A DNA stretch of 64,000 nt. Origin: Aeromonas rivuli. GTDB taxonomy: Bacteria; Pseudomonadota; Gammaproteobacteria; Enterobacterales; Aeromonadaceae. The stretch spans positions 176,809 to 240,808 of the forward strand of contig NZ_CDBJ01000053.1 of NCBI RefSeq assembly GCF_000820045.1, given 5' to 3'. How positions within the stretch are numbered: position 1 is the first letter of the stretch; every line of letters begins with the position of its first letter. The notes below the pieces were generated by a model, which did not search any database, had not been told where the DNA came from, and saw nothing but the letters and a program-made list of their open reading frames with translations. Made by a program: the position numbers and the translations under genes. Positions 8,676 through 18,907 of the stretch are shown one piece after another.

Positions 8676-9425
8676 TCAGACCCGGCCGCTATAGACCAGG
8701 GTGCGATAGTTAAAGGCTATCTGACCCTCGATGGCATGGCGGGCAAACTCGTGCCGGATCAGCGCCGTCAGCGCCTCATAGGCTGGCGTCCCGATGGCGG
8801 GAGCGTAAGAGGAGGAGTTGAGCCGCCCCAGCACACCATCAAGATCGAACATCTGGCAGTTGTCGAAACACTCCAGCCGGTACTCTCCCTCGAAGAAGGC
8901 GTCGAAGTCGGCCTCGCCAAGGTTGCGATGATTGACCTCTTCGTAATCCCCGGAATAGGCACGCAGCCCCGCCTCATAGGCCTTGAGAAACGGGGTGTCG
9001 GTCAGCCTGTCATTCCAGATGAGGGCGACCCGGCCACCTGGCTTCAACACTCGGCGACACTCGGCCTTGAAGGCTGCTCGGTCAAACCAGTGGAAGGCCT
9101 GAGCGACCGTCACCAGATCCAGACTGGCATCGGCCAGACCGGTTGCCTCCGCGCTCCCCGCCTGCCAGCGGATATTGCTGGCCCCGGCCAGCAGCGCCTC
9201 GGCGGCGGCGCGCATCTCCGCATTGGGTTCCAGGGCCCAGACCCGGCTCACCCGAGGCGCGAGCTGCGCCGTCAATATGCCGGTACCCGCCCCGATATCG
9301 GCCACCACGGCATCTGGCCCCATGGCAAGCTCCTGGATGAGAAAATCCAGCATGGCCGCCGGGTAGCCGGGGCGGTATTTCACATAGGCCTCAACCCGGG
9401 CCGAAAATCGTTGGGTACTGTCCAT
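8676..9425 (-). CDS. Class I SAM-dependent methyltransferase (Methyltransf_11 type)
   Basis: The 249-residue protein has the Rossmann methyltransferase fold. Motif I is VADIGAGTGILT, an acidic residue closes strand 2 in WALEPNAEM, and motif III is AQAFHWFD followed by RRVLKPGGRVALIWND. AQAFHWF is common in UbiE-like enzymes of unknown substrate. I chose ATG 9425 because AGGAG lies seven bases upstream and homology begins at this point; the longer reading adds 22 residues with no ribosome site. The substrate cannot be told from sequence. It is not adjacent to a biosynthetic cluster. Confidence 0.85.
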   Translation of the reverse strand: MDSTQRFSARVEAYVKYRPGYPAAMLDFLIQELAMGPDAVVADIGAGTGILTAQLAPRVSRVWALEPNAEMRAAAEALLAGASNIRWQAGSAEATGLADASLDLVTVAQAFHWFDRAAFKAECRRVLKPGGRVALIWNDRLTDTPFLKAYEAGLRAYSGDYEEVNHRNLGEADFDAFFEGEYRLECFDNCQMFDLDGVLGRLNSSSYAPAIGTPAYEALTALIRHEFARHAIEGQIAFNYRTLVYSGRV

Positions 9426-9575
9426 TGCATGCTCCTCTTGGGGGATGGCCTCTGGATAAAGGCGATAACGCGGCATTGGCCGCCGTGACAAGATGATCCC
9501 GTGGGTTTGAGCCTATCATGCCCAGTCCCATTCCTGGCATCATGCCCGGCAAGAGAGCCACCCTGCGTAACGCTG

Positions 9576-9956
9576 TCACTCGGTCAACCAATCGATGGCC
9601 GCAGCTTCATCATCGAACGCCTTCACCTCCCCCGAGAGAAACCAGTTGCCGACCCTGGCAGCGAGGGTCTGCCAGCCCTGCTGACCATAGAGGGCTATCT
9701 TGCCAAACTCGCTGCCATGCCTGAGCCCGAGGGTGAAATCGTCCCAGGCGGCGCGCAGCTCCCAGCCTTCCAGCTCGCGGGCATCGAGCAGCACCCTCAC
9801 CCCCCGGCCCTCGACCCGGCTCAGCGCCGCCTCCAGCATGGGAGTGATGGCCAGATAATCCTCATGGCTGAGCTTGCCGACCGCCTTGATTGAAATAAAA
9901 GAGACATCATTCACCCGGGCCAGCCCCAGGGTCAGGCCATGTTGTTGCATCGTCAT
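9576..9956 (-). CDS. SpoIIAA-like (STAS-fold) protein
   Basis: The 126-residue protein matches the SpoIIAA-like family: a small alpha/beta domain with the sequence KAVGKLSHEDYLAI near the N-terminus, VLLDARELEGWELRAAWDD in the middle and FDDEAAAIDWLTE at the end. Family members bind lipid or membranes in some bacteria, but the role is not established. ATG 9956 follows AGGAG-N7. It is expressed on its own, upstream of the methyltransferase gene with a 150-bp gap. Confidence 0.75.
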   Translation of the reverse strand: MTMQQHGLTLGLARVNDVSFISIKAVGKLSHEDYLAITPMLEAALSRVEGRGVRVLLDARELEGWELRAAWDDFTLGLRHGSEFGKIALYGQQGWQTLAARVGNWFLSGEVKAFDDEAAAIDWLTE

Positions 9957-10293
9957 CCCGCGTCTCCTGTGACGGCTGAATGCCAGCTCATTCTGGCGCC
10001 CTATCAATTGAGTCTATCCCTGACAGGGAGAGGCAGCACCCCGGCCTGATCCTCAAGCCAAGGGATCTAAAAAGGCGTGGGAAATGTGATTACCTATATC
10101 AGCCCTGCCCCTCAACCAGCATGGGCAACAGCAAGGCCATGGCTATCACATCTTGCCTGAATGTCCATGGGCCCAGCCAAGTAGCCAACCCGACACTCCC
10201 CATGGTTGGTATTGAAGGGGAGCAAACCGCAAGTAGCCCGTACTCTTCTGCCGTTTCCGTTCGCGCTATGGCATCACCACCAGACAGATCCAC
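9957..10293. other. Intergenic region without a recognisable gene
   Basis: Between the SpoIIAA-like gene and gcvP. Both strands are open for short stretches only, with no ribosome site or recognisable protein. I see no RNA motif. Confidence 0.5.
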
Positions 10294-10322
10294 AAAAAAG
10301 GCCTTGCGCGATGCAAGGCCTT
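10294..10322 (-). terminator. gcvP terminator
   Basis: On the minus strand AAGGCCTTGC / GCAAGGCCTT with a five-base loop is followed by TTTTTT. It lies 75 bp beyond the gcvP stop. Confidence 0.85.
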
Positions 10323-10397
10323 CTCACTTTTCAACTTAGCTACCCGAGCTCATCTGGCTGAGCACTGTGCCCCGCTTGATGGCACCGATCATGTGCC

Positions 10398-13277
10398 TCA
10401 CTCCCCGATGTAATCCTCGGTCGGGATGCAGGAGCAGAACAGGTTGCGATCGCCGTAGACGTCATCGATGCGGTTGACCGAGGGCCACAGCTTGGCGGCG
10501 CGCACCGCGCTGGACGGGAATACCGCCTCGGCGCGGGTATAAGCCCGCTCCCAGCGCTCGTCCATGACATCATCCTGGGTGTGGGGGGCATTGACCAATG
10601 GGTTGTCGGTCAGGCTCCAGTGGCCATCCTTCACCTTCTCCATCTCGGCGCGAATGGCGGTCATGGCTTCGATGAAGCGATCCAGCTCGGCCTTGGACTC
10701 GGATTCGGTCGGTTCGACCATCAGGGTTCCCGCCACCGGGAAACTCATGGTCGGCGCGTGGAAACCGTAGTCCATCAGACGCTTGGCCACATCCATCTCG
10801 CTGATGCCACAGGCCTCCTTGAGGGGACGAATATCCAGGATGCACTCGTGGGCGACACGGTTGTTGCGACCGGTGTAGAGCACGGGGAAGGCTTCCCCCA
10901 GTTTCTTGGCCAGGTAGTTGGCGTTGAGGATGGCCACCTGAGTCGATTTTTTCAGCCCCTCGTCCCCCAGCATGGCGATATACATCCAGCTGATGGGCAG
11001 TATGCTGGCCGAGCCAAAGGGCGCGGCAGAGACGGCGCCATTGTCGCGGCTGCTCTTGTCGGTCTTGATGACGGCGTGGCCGGCCACGAAGGGAGCCAGG
11101 TGCTGCTTGACGCCGATGGGGCCCATGCCTGGACCGCCACCGCCATGGGGAATGGCAAAGGTCTTGTGCAAGTTGAGGTGGGACACATCGGCACCGATAA
11201 AGCCCGGCGCCGTCACGCCGACCTGGGCGTTCATGTTGGCGCCATCCAGGTAGACCTGACCACCGTACTGGTGAACGATGTCGCACACCTCCTTGATGGT
11301 CTCCTCGTACACCCCGTGGGTGGAGGGATAGGTGACCATCAGGCAGGAGAGCCTGTCTCCCACTTCCGCGGCCTTGGCGCGCAAGTCGTCAAGATCCACG
11401 TTACCGGACTTGTCACAGGCGGTGACGATCACCTTGAGGCTCGCCATCTGGGCGGAGGCCGGGTTGGTGCCATGGGCCGACGCTGGAATGAGGCAGACAT
11501 CGCGATGCCCTTCGCCGCGGGACTCGTGGTACTTCTTGATGGCCAACAGACCGGCGTATTCGCCCTGAGCGCCGGAGTTGGGCTGCATGCAGACCGCATC
11601 ATAGCCGGTGATCTTGACCAGCCACTCTTCGAGGTCTGCCAGCAGCAGCTGGTAACCTTTAGCCTGCGCCAGCGGGGCGAAGGGGTGCAGCTTGCCAAAC
11701 TCGGGCCAGGTCACCGGGATCATCTCGGCGGTGGCGTTGAGCTTCATGGTGCAGGAGCCCAGGGAGATCATGGCGTAGTTCAGGGCCAGATCCTTGGCTT
11801 CGAGACGGTGGATGTAGCGCAGCATCTCGGTTTCGGAATGGTACTTGTTGAACACCTCGTGGGTCAGCACGGCATCGCTGCGCAGCAGCTCGGCGGGGAT
11901 GGCCTGATGAGCCTGCGCCTTGGCATCCAGGGTCTCGATATCCAGCCCGTGACCCTGGCCCAGGAAGAGCTCAAACAGCTCGGCCACGTCTTCGCGGGTG
12001 CTGGTCTCGGACAGGGAGACACCGACCGCGCCGTCCAGGTCGGCGCGCAGGTTGATGTTCATGGCATCGCCACGGGCTACCAGGGCGGCCTTGTCGGCGG
12101 TCAGGACTGTGATGGTGTCGAACCAGCTGTCGTGCTTGAGGGTCAGCCCCTTGGCGGTAAGTCCCAATGCCAGGATGCTGGTCAGACGGTGCACGCGGTT
12201 GGCGATGGTTTTGAGGCCAACCGGGCCGTGATAGACGGCATAGAAGCTCGCCATGTTGGCCAGCAGCACCTGGGCGGTACAGATGTTGGAGTTGGCCTTC
12301 TCGCGGCGGATATGTTGCTCGCGGGTCTGCATGGCCATGCGCAGGGCAGACTTGCCGCGGCTGTCTTTGGAGACGCCAATGATGCGGCCCGGCATGGAGC
12401 GCTTGTAGGCATCACGGGTGGCGAAAAATGCCGCGTGAGGACCACCGTAGCCCATGGGCACACCGAAGCGCTGGGCGCTACCCAGCACCACGTCGGCACC
12501 CAGTTCGCCCGGGGACTTGAGCAGCAGCAGGGAGAGCATGTCGGCACTGACACAAGCCAGACCCTTCTGGGCCTGTACGGCCTTGATCAGCGCCCCCAGA
12601 TCGGTCACTTCACCCGTGGTCGAGGGGTACTGGAACAGGGCACCAAACACCTCTTCGCTCACGGCGTCGGCGGCCGGGGCCACCACCAGCTCGAAGCCGA
12701 AATGGACGGCACGCTCGCGCACCACGTCAATCACCTGGGGGTGAACATCGTCGGCGACGAAGAAGAGGTTGGACTTGGACTTGGCCATGCGCTTGGCCAG
12801 GGCCATGGCCTCGGCGGCGGCAGTGGCTTCATCGAGCAGAGAGGCGCTCGCCAGATCCATGCCGGTCAAGTCCAGGGTCAGCTGCTGGAAGTTGAGCAGG
12901 GCTTCGAGGCGGCCCTGGGCCAGCTCGGGCTGATAAGGGGTATAGGCGGTGTACCAACCCGGATTTTCCAGCACGTTGCGCAAGATGACGTGGGGCACAT
13001 GGGTGTCGTGATAACCCATGCCGATGTAGCTCTTGGCGATACGGTTCTGAGCGGCGTAGCCCTTGAGCTTGGCCAGGGCCTCTACTTCCGTCATGGGCGC
13101 GCCTATGCCAAGCGGCGCCTCGCGACGAATGGCGGCGGGCACGGTCTGGCTGATGAGGTCATCCAGACTCTCGGCACCGACAGTGGCCAGCAGGGCGCGC
13201 AGTTCGCTCTCGCCCGGGCCTATGTGGCGACGCAGAAAATTGGTTTTTTGCTCGAGTTCAAACAGTGACTGGGTCAT
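10398..13277 (-). CDS. gcvP: Glycine dehydrogenase (decarboxylating), P-protein of the glycine cleavage system
   Basis: The 959-residue PLP enzyme decarboxylates glycine and passes the aminomethyl group to lipoyl-GcvH. The PLP lysine is K705 in [20 protein letters not shown]. The protein has the two homologous halves of the long single-chain type (E. coli 957 residues). ATG 13277 follows AGGGAA. It is the last gene of gcvT-gcvH-gcvP, but a strong hairpin lies in the 234-bp gap after gcvH. gcvP may therefore receive less transcription than gcvTH, or have a promoter in that gap. Confidence 0.97.
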   Translation of the reverse strand: MTQSLFELEQKTNFLRRHIGPGESELRALLATVGAESLDDLISQTVPAAIRREAPLGIGAPMTEVEALAKLKGYAAQNRIAKSYIGMGYHDTHVPHVILRNVLENPGWYTAYTPYQPELAQGRLEALLNFQQLTLDLTGMDLASASLLDEATAAAEAMALAKRMAKSKSNLFFVADDVHPQVIDVVRERAVHFGFELVVAPAADAVSEEVFGALFQYPSTTGEVTDLGALIKAVQAQKGLACVSADMLSLLLLKSPGELGADVVLGSAQRFGVPMGYGGPHAAFFATRDAYKRSMPGRIIGVSKDSRGKSALRMAMQTREQHIRREKANSNICTAQVLLANMASFYAVYHGPVGLKTIANRVHRLTSILALGLTAKGLTLKHDSWFDTITVLTADKAALVARGDAMNINLRADLDGAVGVSLSETSTREDVAELFELFLGQGHGLDIETLDAKAQAHQAIPAELLRSDAVLTHEVFNKYHSETEMLRYIHRLEAKDLALNYAMISLGSCTMKLNATAEMIPVTWPEFGKLHPFAPLAQAKGYQLLLADLEEWLVKITGYDAVCMQPNSGAQGEYAGLLAIKKYHESRGEGHRDVCLIPASAHGTNPASAQMASLKVIVTACDKSGNVDLDDLRAKAAEVGDRLSCLMVTYPSTHGVYEETIKEVCDIVHQYGGQVYLDGANMNAQVGVTAPGFIGADVSHLNLHKTFAIPHGGGGPGMGPIGVKQHLAPFVAGHAVIKTDKSSRDNGAVSAAPFGSASILPISWMYIAMLGDEGLKKSTQVAILNANYLAKKLGEAFPVLYTGRNNRVAHECILDIRPLKEACGISEMDVAKRLMDYGFHAPTMSFPVAGTLMVEPTESESKAELDRFIEAMTAIRAEMEKVKDGHWSLTDNPLVNAPHTQDDVMDERWERAYTRAEAVFPSSAVRAAKLWPSVNRIDDVYGDRNLFCSCIPTEDYIGE

Positions 13278-13473
13278 TTCCCTATTTCCTAGTAGATATG
13301 CCTGATAGAAGATCTTGCCAAGGGATGAGATCTCGCTCGGCGGCTCGCGGACACTTGCCCACGGCGGATAAAACAGGCGCCCGCACAGGATAATCCCGCG
13401 GGGCGGGCCTGGGATGCGCGCCAGTTGGCAAGGCGCACTCCCATGGCGAAGCCCGCGCTGTGCAGGGGCTCAT

Positions 13474-13503
13474 AGCAAAAGGCCCTGCACGCGTGCAGGG
13501 CCT
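13474..13503 (-). terminator. Hairpin between gcvH and gcvP
   Basis: On the minus strand AGGCCCTGCAC / GTGCAGGGCCT with a two-base loop is followed by TTTTGC, directly after the gcvH stop. It looks like a working terminator inside the gcv operon. Confidence 0.75.
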
Positions 13504-13511
13504 GGGCGACA

Positions 13512-13901
13512 TTACTCTTCGTCGACGACGTTCTGGTAGCCGTCGGCATCCAGCAGATTTGCCAGTTCCTCGGCGTCGTCCAGCTTGATACGGAACAACC
13601 AGCCAGCGCCGTAAGGATCGGAGTTGACCAGCTCGGGACTCCCTTCCAGCTCTTCGTTGACGGCGATGATTTCACCGCTCACCGGGCTGTAAATGTCGGA
13701 GGCCGCCTTGACGGACTCGGCCACGGCGCAGTCGTCACCGGCACCAACCTGCTTGCCCACTTCCGGCAAGTCAACGAACACCATGTCACCCAGCAGCTCC
13801 TGGGCGTGCTCGGAGATACCGACCACGGCCTCACCGTTGGCTTCGACACGGATCCACTCGTGGGAAGTGGCATATTTCAGTTCGCTCGGGATATGGCTCA
13901 T
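13512..13901 (-). CDS. gcvH: Glycine cleavage system H protein
   Basis: This 129-residue carrier protein brings the lipoyl arm between the P, T and L proteins. The lipoylated lysine is K65 in [16 protein letters not shown]. Length and sequence match E. coli GcvH (129). AAGGAAGC lies upstream of ATG 13901. The gap to gcvT is 75 bp. Confidence 0.97.
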   Translation of the reverse strand: MSHIPSELKYATSHEWIRVEANGEAVVGISEHAQELLGDMVFVDLPEVGKQVGAGDDCAVAESVKAASDIYSPVSGEIIAVNEELEGSPELVNSDPYGAGWLFRIKLDDAEELANLLDADGYQNVVDEE

Positions 13902-13976
13902 GTGTGCTTCCTTTATTCACTTGCATCATTGAACAGGGGTGACCCGGGGTGGACCCCGAGCCTGAAACGATAAACG

Positions 13977-15074
13977 TTATACCAATTTCTGGCCGTTGCG
14001 TACAAAGGCGGGCTTGGTCACCTTCACGGTCACCAGCTTCTTGCGAAGCTCGACTTCGGCCACGTCACCGATATCGCGAGGCACCCGGGCCAGGGCAATG
14101 GAGAGTCCCAGGGTCGGCGAGAAGGAGCCTGAGGTGATAACCCCGGTGCGTGACTCGCCCTGGGCATTGGTGAAGCTGACCGGCATGCCGGTGCGCAGCA
14201 CCCCTTTCTCTTCCATCAACAGCCCGACCAGCTTGGGCTGATCCCCGGCGGCCTTCTGGGCTTCCAGGGCCGCGCGGCCGATGAAGTCACGGCTGCTCGG
14301 CTCCCAGGCGATGGTCCAGGCCATGTTGGCGGCCAGGGGGCTGATGCTCTCGTCCATGTCCTGGCCGTAGAGGTTCATGCCCGCCTCAAGCCGCAGAGTG
14401 TCCCGGGCGCCCAGACCGCAGGGTGCCACGCCCGCGTCGAGCAGGGCTTGCCACAGGTCGCAGGCCTGATGCTCCGGCACCACGATTTCGTAACCCTCTT
14501 CGCCGGTATAGCCGGTGGTGGCAATGAACAGATCCCCGGCTTGTACCCCGAAGAAGGGCTTCATGCCTGCGACGGCGGCGTTCTGCTCGGCATTGAATAC
14601 CTTGGCGGCCAGCGCCTTGGCCTCCGGCCCCTGCACGGCGATCATCGCCAGGGAGGGTTGTTCGGTGACGGTCACCGCGAAGGCGGCGGCGTGCTGGCGG
14701 ATCCAGGCCAGATCCTTGTCGCGGGTGGCGGAGTTGACCACCATGCGATAGAAGCTGTCGTCCAGATAATAGGTAATGAGGTCATCGATGACCCCACCCT
14801 CAGGGGTCAGCATGCCGCTGTAGAGCGCCTTGCCCGGGGTGGTGAGTTTGGCCACGTCATTGGCCAGCAGATGTTGCAGGAAGGCTTTCACCCGCTCGCC
14901 GGTCAAGTCGACGATGGTCATGTGAGAGACATCGAACATGCCCGCCTGGGTGCGCACCACATGGTGCTCTTCCAGTTGAGAGCCGTAGTTGATGGGCATC
15001 TCCCAGCCGTGAAAATCGACCATCTTGGCGCCGGCTTCCAGGTGCTTGGGGTGCAATACGGTAGTCTGGGTCAT
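13977..15074 (-). CDS. gcvT: Aminomethyltransferase, T protein of the glycine cleavage system
   Basis: The 365-residue enzyme releases ammonia and transfers the methylene group to tetrahydrofolate. Conserved parts are [21 protein letters not shown] near the N-terminus, MFDVSHM, and the glycine-rich [28 protein letters not shown] precedes ATG 15074. It is the first gene of the gcv operon; the promoter probably lies in the 380-bp gap upstream. Confidence 0.97.
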   Translation of the reverse strand: MTQTTVLHPKHLEAGAKMVDFHGWEMPINYGSQLEEHHVVRTQAGMFDVSHMTIVDLTGERVKAFLQHLLANDVAKLTTPGKALYSGMLTPEGGVIDDLITYYLDDSFYRMVVNSATRDKDLAWIRQHAAAFAVTVTEQPSLAMIAVQGPEAKALAAKVFNAEQNAAVAGMKPFFGVQAGDLFIATTGYTGEEGYEIVVPEHQACDLWQALLDAGVAPCGLGARDTLRLEAGMNLYGQDMDESISPLAANMAWTIAWEPSSRDFIGRAALEAQKAAGDQPKLVGLLMEEKGVLRTGMPVSFTNAQGESRTGVITSGSFSPTLGLSIALARVPRDIGDVAEVELRKKLVTVKVTKPAFVRNGQKLV

Positions 15075-15201
15075 CGCTGTTTTTCCTTAAAACCTGGGCC
15101 TGCCTCATCCCGGTTCCCGGGTGGAGCAGGAGGCCACAGGGCCTGGGCTCGCTCCCGACATCGCCATGGGCGCTGCGGGACTGGTTCCTTCAATGGCGCG
15201 G

Positions 15202-15207
15202 ATTATA
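15202..15207 (-). promoter_or_regulatory. Candidate -10 box of the gcv operon promoter
   Basis: The minus strand reads TATAAT here, about 128 bp upstream of the gcvT start. The -35 region is weak (GCGGTG at a 17-bp spacing), as expected of an activator-dependent promoter. Control by GcvA or Lrp is known for E. coli but is not visible here. Confidence 0.4.
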
Positions 15208-15383
15208 AGACAAGCGGGATGGAGCACCGCTTAAAAAAAACTAATCCACAACATGCTGATAGCGGCCAAACACTATGATAAAAACAGAGGAAAAAACAGT
15301 ATTGACCGGTAGTTTTCAGGGTTAAATTTTGATTTTTACCGTCTCGTCACAATTTATAGGAAAACGTTTCGCCAGCTTTCCAT

Positions 15384-15418
15384 ATTAAAGGCTGATGCCA
15401 TAAACGAGCACATCAGCC
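15384..15418 (-). terminator. Probable ubiI terminator
   Basis: On the minus strand GGCTGATG / CATCAGCC with a 13-base loop is followed by TTTAAT, 39 bp past the ubiI stop. The surrounding 15240-15456 is AT-rich and otherwise empty. Confidence 0.5.
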
Positions 15419-15456
15419 TCTCGGATTACTTTTATTGTAAAAAATGGCGCCTGGGA

Positions 15457-16752
15457 TTAGTTTTTTTCACCCGGCATACCCCAAAATGCCTCGCCACGCT
15501 GCTCGGTGCGAGCCAGGAGGGGCAGCTCCCCCTCCAGTCCCATGGCGCTGCGGATCAGGCGCTGCTTGACAGGGGTCATGGCATCGACGGCGCTTAAGCC
15601 CACGCCTCGCACCAGCTTCTTAAGGGGATGAGCGCCACCAAACAGCCGCTTCAAGCCCTCCATGGCGGCCAACATCCGGCTCGCCTCCGTCTTGCGCCAG
15701 CGCTCATAACTGCGCAGCCCGGCCAGGGCACCGATGTCCCGTCCCTTGGCAACATGGGCCAGCAGCGTCTGCGCCAGGGCGGCGGCATCGATCAGCCCCA
15801 GATTGACCCCCTGTCCCGCCAGCGGATGTATGGTGTGAGCCGCATCGCCGACCAGCACCAGCCGCTCCCGGGCAAAGTCGCGGGCGTAACGGGCGGTGAG
15901 CGGTATGGCACTGCGGGCTCCCTCCACCCGGCACAGGCCGAGACGCACATCGAAGGCGGCGGTGAGCGCGCGGTTGAAGTGCTCTTCATCGCACCCTTGC
16001 AGCCGCAGCGCCTCATCGGCGGGTAGCGACCAGACGATGGAGCTGAGAGTGGGCTGCCAGAGCGGCAGGAAGGCGAGCGGTCCGGCGGGACTGAAGATCT
16101 GGCGAGCCACGGCCCCATGCTCCTCGGTGGTGCGCACTGTGGCGACCAGGGCATGGTGGCCATAATCCCAGCTGGTCAGGGGAATATCGGCCTGTTTTCG
16201 CACCCAGGAGTGAGCGCCATCGGCGGCCACCACCAGCTTGGCCGACAGCACTCGGCCATCTTCCAGCGTCAGCAGGGCATGCTCTTGCCCCTGTTGCAGG
16301 CTCGTGGCCCGGGCCGGCGCCAGCAGGTCGATATGAGCAGCCCCCGAGATGGCCTCTTGCAGTGCCAATTGAACAACCCTGTTCTCGACGATGTGACCAA
16401 GCCAGGGCAACCCCAGGCTGGCGGCATCGAATTCGATGCGGGCGAAGCTGTCGCGCTCCCACACCTGCATCTGCTGGTAACCTTGCAAACGGCGTGCGGT
16501 GATGCCCTGCCAGGCGCCGACCCCGCGCAGGATCTGCTGACTGGCAAGGCTCAGGGCGCTGACCCTGTTATCCGGCGTCGCCGCCAGCGCGGGATCCGGC
16601 AGTTGCCCCTCGATGATGGCTATCTTGAGTGAACTCTGTTTGAGCGCCGCGGCGAGCGCCAGACCCACCATGCCGCCCCCCACTATGACCAGATCGTATT
16701 GCGCCATGCTCGGTTGCACCCTGTTCCGTTGCACCATGTCATGCTGCTCCAT
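15457..16752 (-). CDS. ubiI: FAD-dependent 2-octaprenylphenol hydroxylase UbiI (VisC)
   Basis: The 431-residue flavin monooxygenase carries out C5 hydroxylation in ubiquinone synthesis. The FAD-binding motif is DLVIVGGGMVGLALAAAL at residues 20-37, the second nucleotide motif VVAADGAHSWVRKQ, and the GD motif LVLVGDAAHTIHPLAGQGVNLGL. ATG 16752 is supported by AAGGAG overlapping the end of ubiH. This gives 15 residues before the usual start. The gene is 3 bp from ubiH and is surely co-transcribed with it. Confidence 0.93.
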   Translation of the reverse strand: MEQHDMVQRNRVQPSMAQYDLVIVGGGMVGLALAAALKQSSLKIAIIEGQLPDPALAATPDNRVSALSLASQQILRGVGAWQGITARRLQGYQQMQVWERDSFARIEFDAASLGLPWLGHIVENRVVQLALQEAISGAAHIDLLAPARATSLQQGQEHALLTLEDGRVLSAKLVVAADGAHSWVRKQADIPLTSWDYGHHALVATVRTTEEHGAVARQIFSPAGPLAFLPLWQPTLSSIVWSLPADEALRLQGCDEEHFNRALTAAFDVRLGLCRVEGARSAIPLTARYARDFARERLVLVGDAAHTIHPLAGQGVNLGLIDAAALAQTLLAHVAKGRDIGALAGLRSYERWRKTEASRMLAAMEGLKRLFGGAHPLKKLVRGVGLSAVDAMTPVKQRLIRSAMGLEGELPLLARTEQRGEAFWGMPGEKN

Positions 16753-16755
16753 GGC

Positions 16756-18000
16756 TTACTCCTTAGTGACTGGGCTGATAAAGCCCAGGGTCTGGCGAGC
16801 CAGAGAGCCCTTGAGGCAGCTGGCGCGCGCCATCAGAGAGAGCGCCAGATTACGACCGGCCACCAGGGTGCCATGGTCGTTGGAAAAGAGCTGGGCCAGG
16901 GCCGAGGTGAGCCAGATGGTGGTCTCTTGATCTCCCTTTCGCCCTTGCCAGTAACGGCTCAGCACCGGGTAACCGCCAATGTCCTCCCCCTGTGCCAGGG
17001 CGCTGGCCACGATGGCGCAGAGAGCATCGAGATCGCGCATGCCGAGGTTGAACCCCTGCCCCGCGATAGGGTGCAACAGATGGGCGGCGTTGCCCACCAG
17101 CACGGTCCTTTGCCCCAGAGGGTAATCGGCTGCCGTGAGTGCCAGCGGGTAGCAGTGGCGCACCCCGGTGCGCAGGAAGCGGCCAAGCCGCCAGCCAAAT
17201 GCCTGCTGCAATTGGGCCAGGAAGGCCTCGTCATTCAGGGCCATGATGCTATTAGCCTCCTCCCCCGGCATGCTCCAGACCAGAGAGCTGAGCCCTTGCT
17301 GCATCGGCAGCAGCGCCAGGGGGCCGCCGTCGGTGAAGCGTTCGAAGGCGCGCCCGGCCGGATGCTCGGCGGTTTGCACCGTGGCTATCACGGCGCTCTG
17401 ACCGTAGTCATGGCGGCGTACCGGGATATTGAGGGCCTGGCGCACGAAAGAGTGGCCGCCATCGGCCGCGACCAGCAAGGAGGTGATGATCTGCTCCCCC
17501 GTGGCCAGAGCCAGCTCGACGGTGTGTTCCCTTGGGGTGACCCCCGTCAACTGCACCGGGCAGAGCATGCGAATATTGGCCGTCTGCGCGATGGCTTCTT
17601 GCAGGACCTGACCGGCGGCGCCGAGCTCAATCACCTGACCCAGGGCGGGCAAATCATATTCAGCGGCCGTCATGCGGGTCTGGCCGAGATAGCCTCGGTC
17701 CGAGACATGGATGTGGGTGATGGGGGTGGCATGGGGGGCCAGCCCCGCCCAGAGGCCATGGCGGGCCAGCGCCTCGCAGGTACCGGCGGCCAGCGCAATG
17801 GCGCGCGCATCGAAGCCGGGATGCGCGCCCTGTGCGAGGGCCGCCTCCAGCAGCACTATCTGCAAGGGCCTGCCATCCGGGCGGCGCAGTGCGGCGAGGG
17901 AGAGGGCCAGCACGGCGCCACTCATGCCGCCGCCAACCAGGGTGATATCGGCCTGCAGGACAGGTGAATGGGCGGGTGCGGTCGGATCAGTGTGAGTCAT
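16756..18000 (-). CDS. ubiH: 2-octaprenyl-6-methoxyphenyl hydroxylase UbiH
   Basis: The 414-residue FAD monooxygenase of ubiquinone synthesis hydroxylates C1 of the ring. The dinucleotide motif is DITLVGGGMSGAVLALSLAAL, the middle motif VAADGGHSFVRQAL, and the GD motif VLVGNAAHLLHPIAGQGFNLGMRDLD. The usual GD of the last motif reads GN here, as in many UbiH proteins. I chose ATG 18000, close to where homology begins. The longer reading to 18168 would cross the terminator of ygfB. It lies upstream of ubiI in the standard ubiH-ubiI pair; pepP, usually next to it, is absent here. Confidence 0.92.
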   Translation of the reverse strand: MTHTDPTAPAHSPVLQADITLVGGGMSGAVLALSLAALRRPDGRPLQIVLLEAALAQGAHPGFDARAIALAAGTCEALARHGLWAGLAPHATPITHIHVSDRGYLGQTRMTAAEYDLPALGQVIELGAAGQVLQEAIAQTANIRMLCPVQLTGVTPREHTVELALATGEQIITSLLVAADGGHSFVRQALNIPVRRHDYGQSAVIATVQTAEHPAGRAFERFTDGGPLALLPMQQGLSSLVWSMPGEEANSIMALNDEAFLAQLQQAFGWRLGRFLRTGVRHCYPLALTAADYPLGQRTVLVGNAAHLLHPIAGQGFNLGMRDLDALCAIVASALAQGEDIGGYPVLSRYWQGRKGDQETTIWLTSALAQLFSNDHGTLVAGRNLALSLMARASCLKGSLARQTLGFISPVTKE

Positions 18001-18108
18001 GGGATGAAGAGAATCCGATAAAACGTGGGGCCATGCTATCACAGTTGCCCCTGCTGGGATGGGAGGTGGCGGGCAAAAATGGTGCCCGCCCCGCAAACCC
18101 GCAAACCC

Positions 18109-18141
18109 GCAAACAGACGAGGCAGCCATGGCTGCCTCGTC
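18109..18141 (-). terminator. ygfB terminator
   Basis: A perfect 26-bp palindrome at 18116-18141 (arm GACGAGGCAGCCA) followed on the minus strand by TGTTTG, 24 bp after the ygfB stop. A second hairpin (GGCGGGCA / TGCCCGCC) lies at 18069-18091. Confidence 0.7.
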
Positions 18142-18164
18142 GAGTGGGTGCTGTCTACCCCGGA

Positions 18165-18734
18165 TCAATGCAGCGTCGGCGGCGCATCCGGCGTGTCGGG
18201 ACGCTTGCCGAACTCTTCGAAGGTCATCATGACCCCCAGTTTGACATGCTCATAGAGCACCAGGAAGGCGACCTCGTTCTCCTCGTCCTCCTGATCGAAC
18301 TCCTCCGAGACCTGGGTGATGTTGGCGATGTCCTGGATCATCTCCTGCAGCTCCTCGGACGCCTTGGAGAGCTCTTGCTGCACCACGCCAAAGCCTGCCA
18401 GGAAGGCCTGGGACCAATCCACCAGCCCATCGATACGCTCATCCAGGGGGGCATCATCACTGGGCAGCAACAGCTCTACCCCTTTCTGGGCCATCAGCCC
18501 CTCGATGGCGTCCTGGTAGAGCTCCGTCATCACCTGGCGCACCTGGGCCGGCAGACCGAAACCGTCGTTCACCAGATCGTTGAAAGGGGCTAACCAGCTC
18601 TTGTCATCAAGAGGAACGCCACCGCAGATCAGGCCACAGATAACGCCGTGGGCCTCCACTGCCGTGGCCATCAGCTCGTGCTGGTCCATGAGGTCGGCCA
18701 GGGCCGCATAATTGGGGGGGGTTGTCTTGCTCAT
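18165..18734 (-). CDS. ygfB: UPF0149 family protein YgfB
   Basis: The 189-residue acidic, all-helical cytoplasmic protein of the YecA/YgfB family shows EAHGVICGLICGG near the N-terminus and SQAFLAGFGV in the middle. In Pseudomonas a YgfB homologue affects AmpC expression; in other species the role is unknown. I chose ATG 18734; an upstream in-frame TTG adds only five residues. It is divergent from zapA, as in E. coli, with the shared promoters in the 173-bp gap. Confidence 0.88.
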   Translation of the reverse strand: MSKTTPPNYAALADLMDQHELMATAVEAHGVICGLICGGVPLDDKSWLAPFNDLVNDGFGLPAQVRQVMTELYQDAIEGLMAQKGVELLLPSDDAPLDERIDGLVDWSQAFLAGFGVVQQELSKASEELQEMIQDIANITQVSEEFDQEDEENEVAFLVLYEHVKLGVMMTFEEFGKRPDTPDAPPTLH

Positions 18735-18907
18735 CGGGGATCCGCTCAAAGTTCAGTCAAATAGCCGGAATTGATGGTCAAGATCCTAGCATTCTCACCC
18801 GCCCAGAGCCAGCAAGGCCTTGAAACTTCTGCATCTGCGCTATATAGTCCCGCCCAGTTGTCCACATGGATAAAGGCGGAAATCACCCCCGCCGTATTGA
18901 GGAAGGC

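Noticed and set aside
10581-13268. Long plus-strand frame (895 codons) opposite gcvP
   Set aside because: It is the mirror frame of gcvP in GC-rich DNA, with no family resemblance or ribosome site.
15075-15240. Glycine riboswitch upstream of gcvT
   Set aside because: The conserved aptamer elements were looked for on the minus strand and not found; only an ordinary GC-rich leader is visible.
18090-18115. Short GCAAACCC repeats as a CRISPR or origin element
   Set aside because: Only three copies of eight bases, directly adjacent; no spacers and no associated genes.
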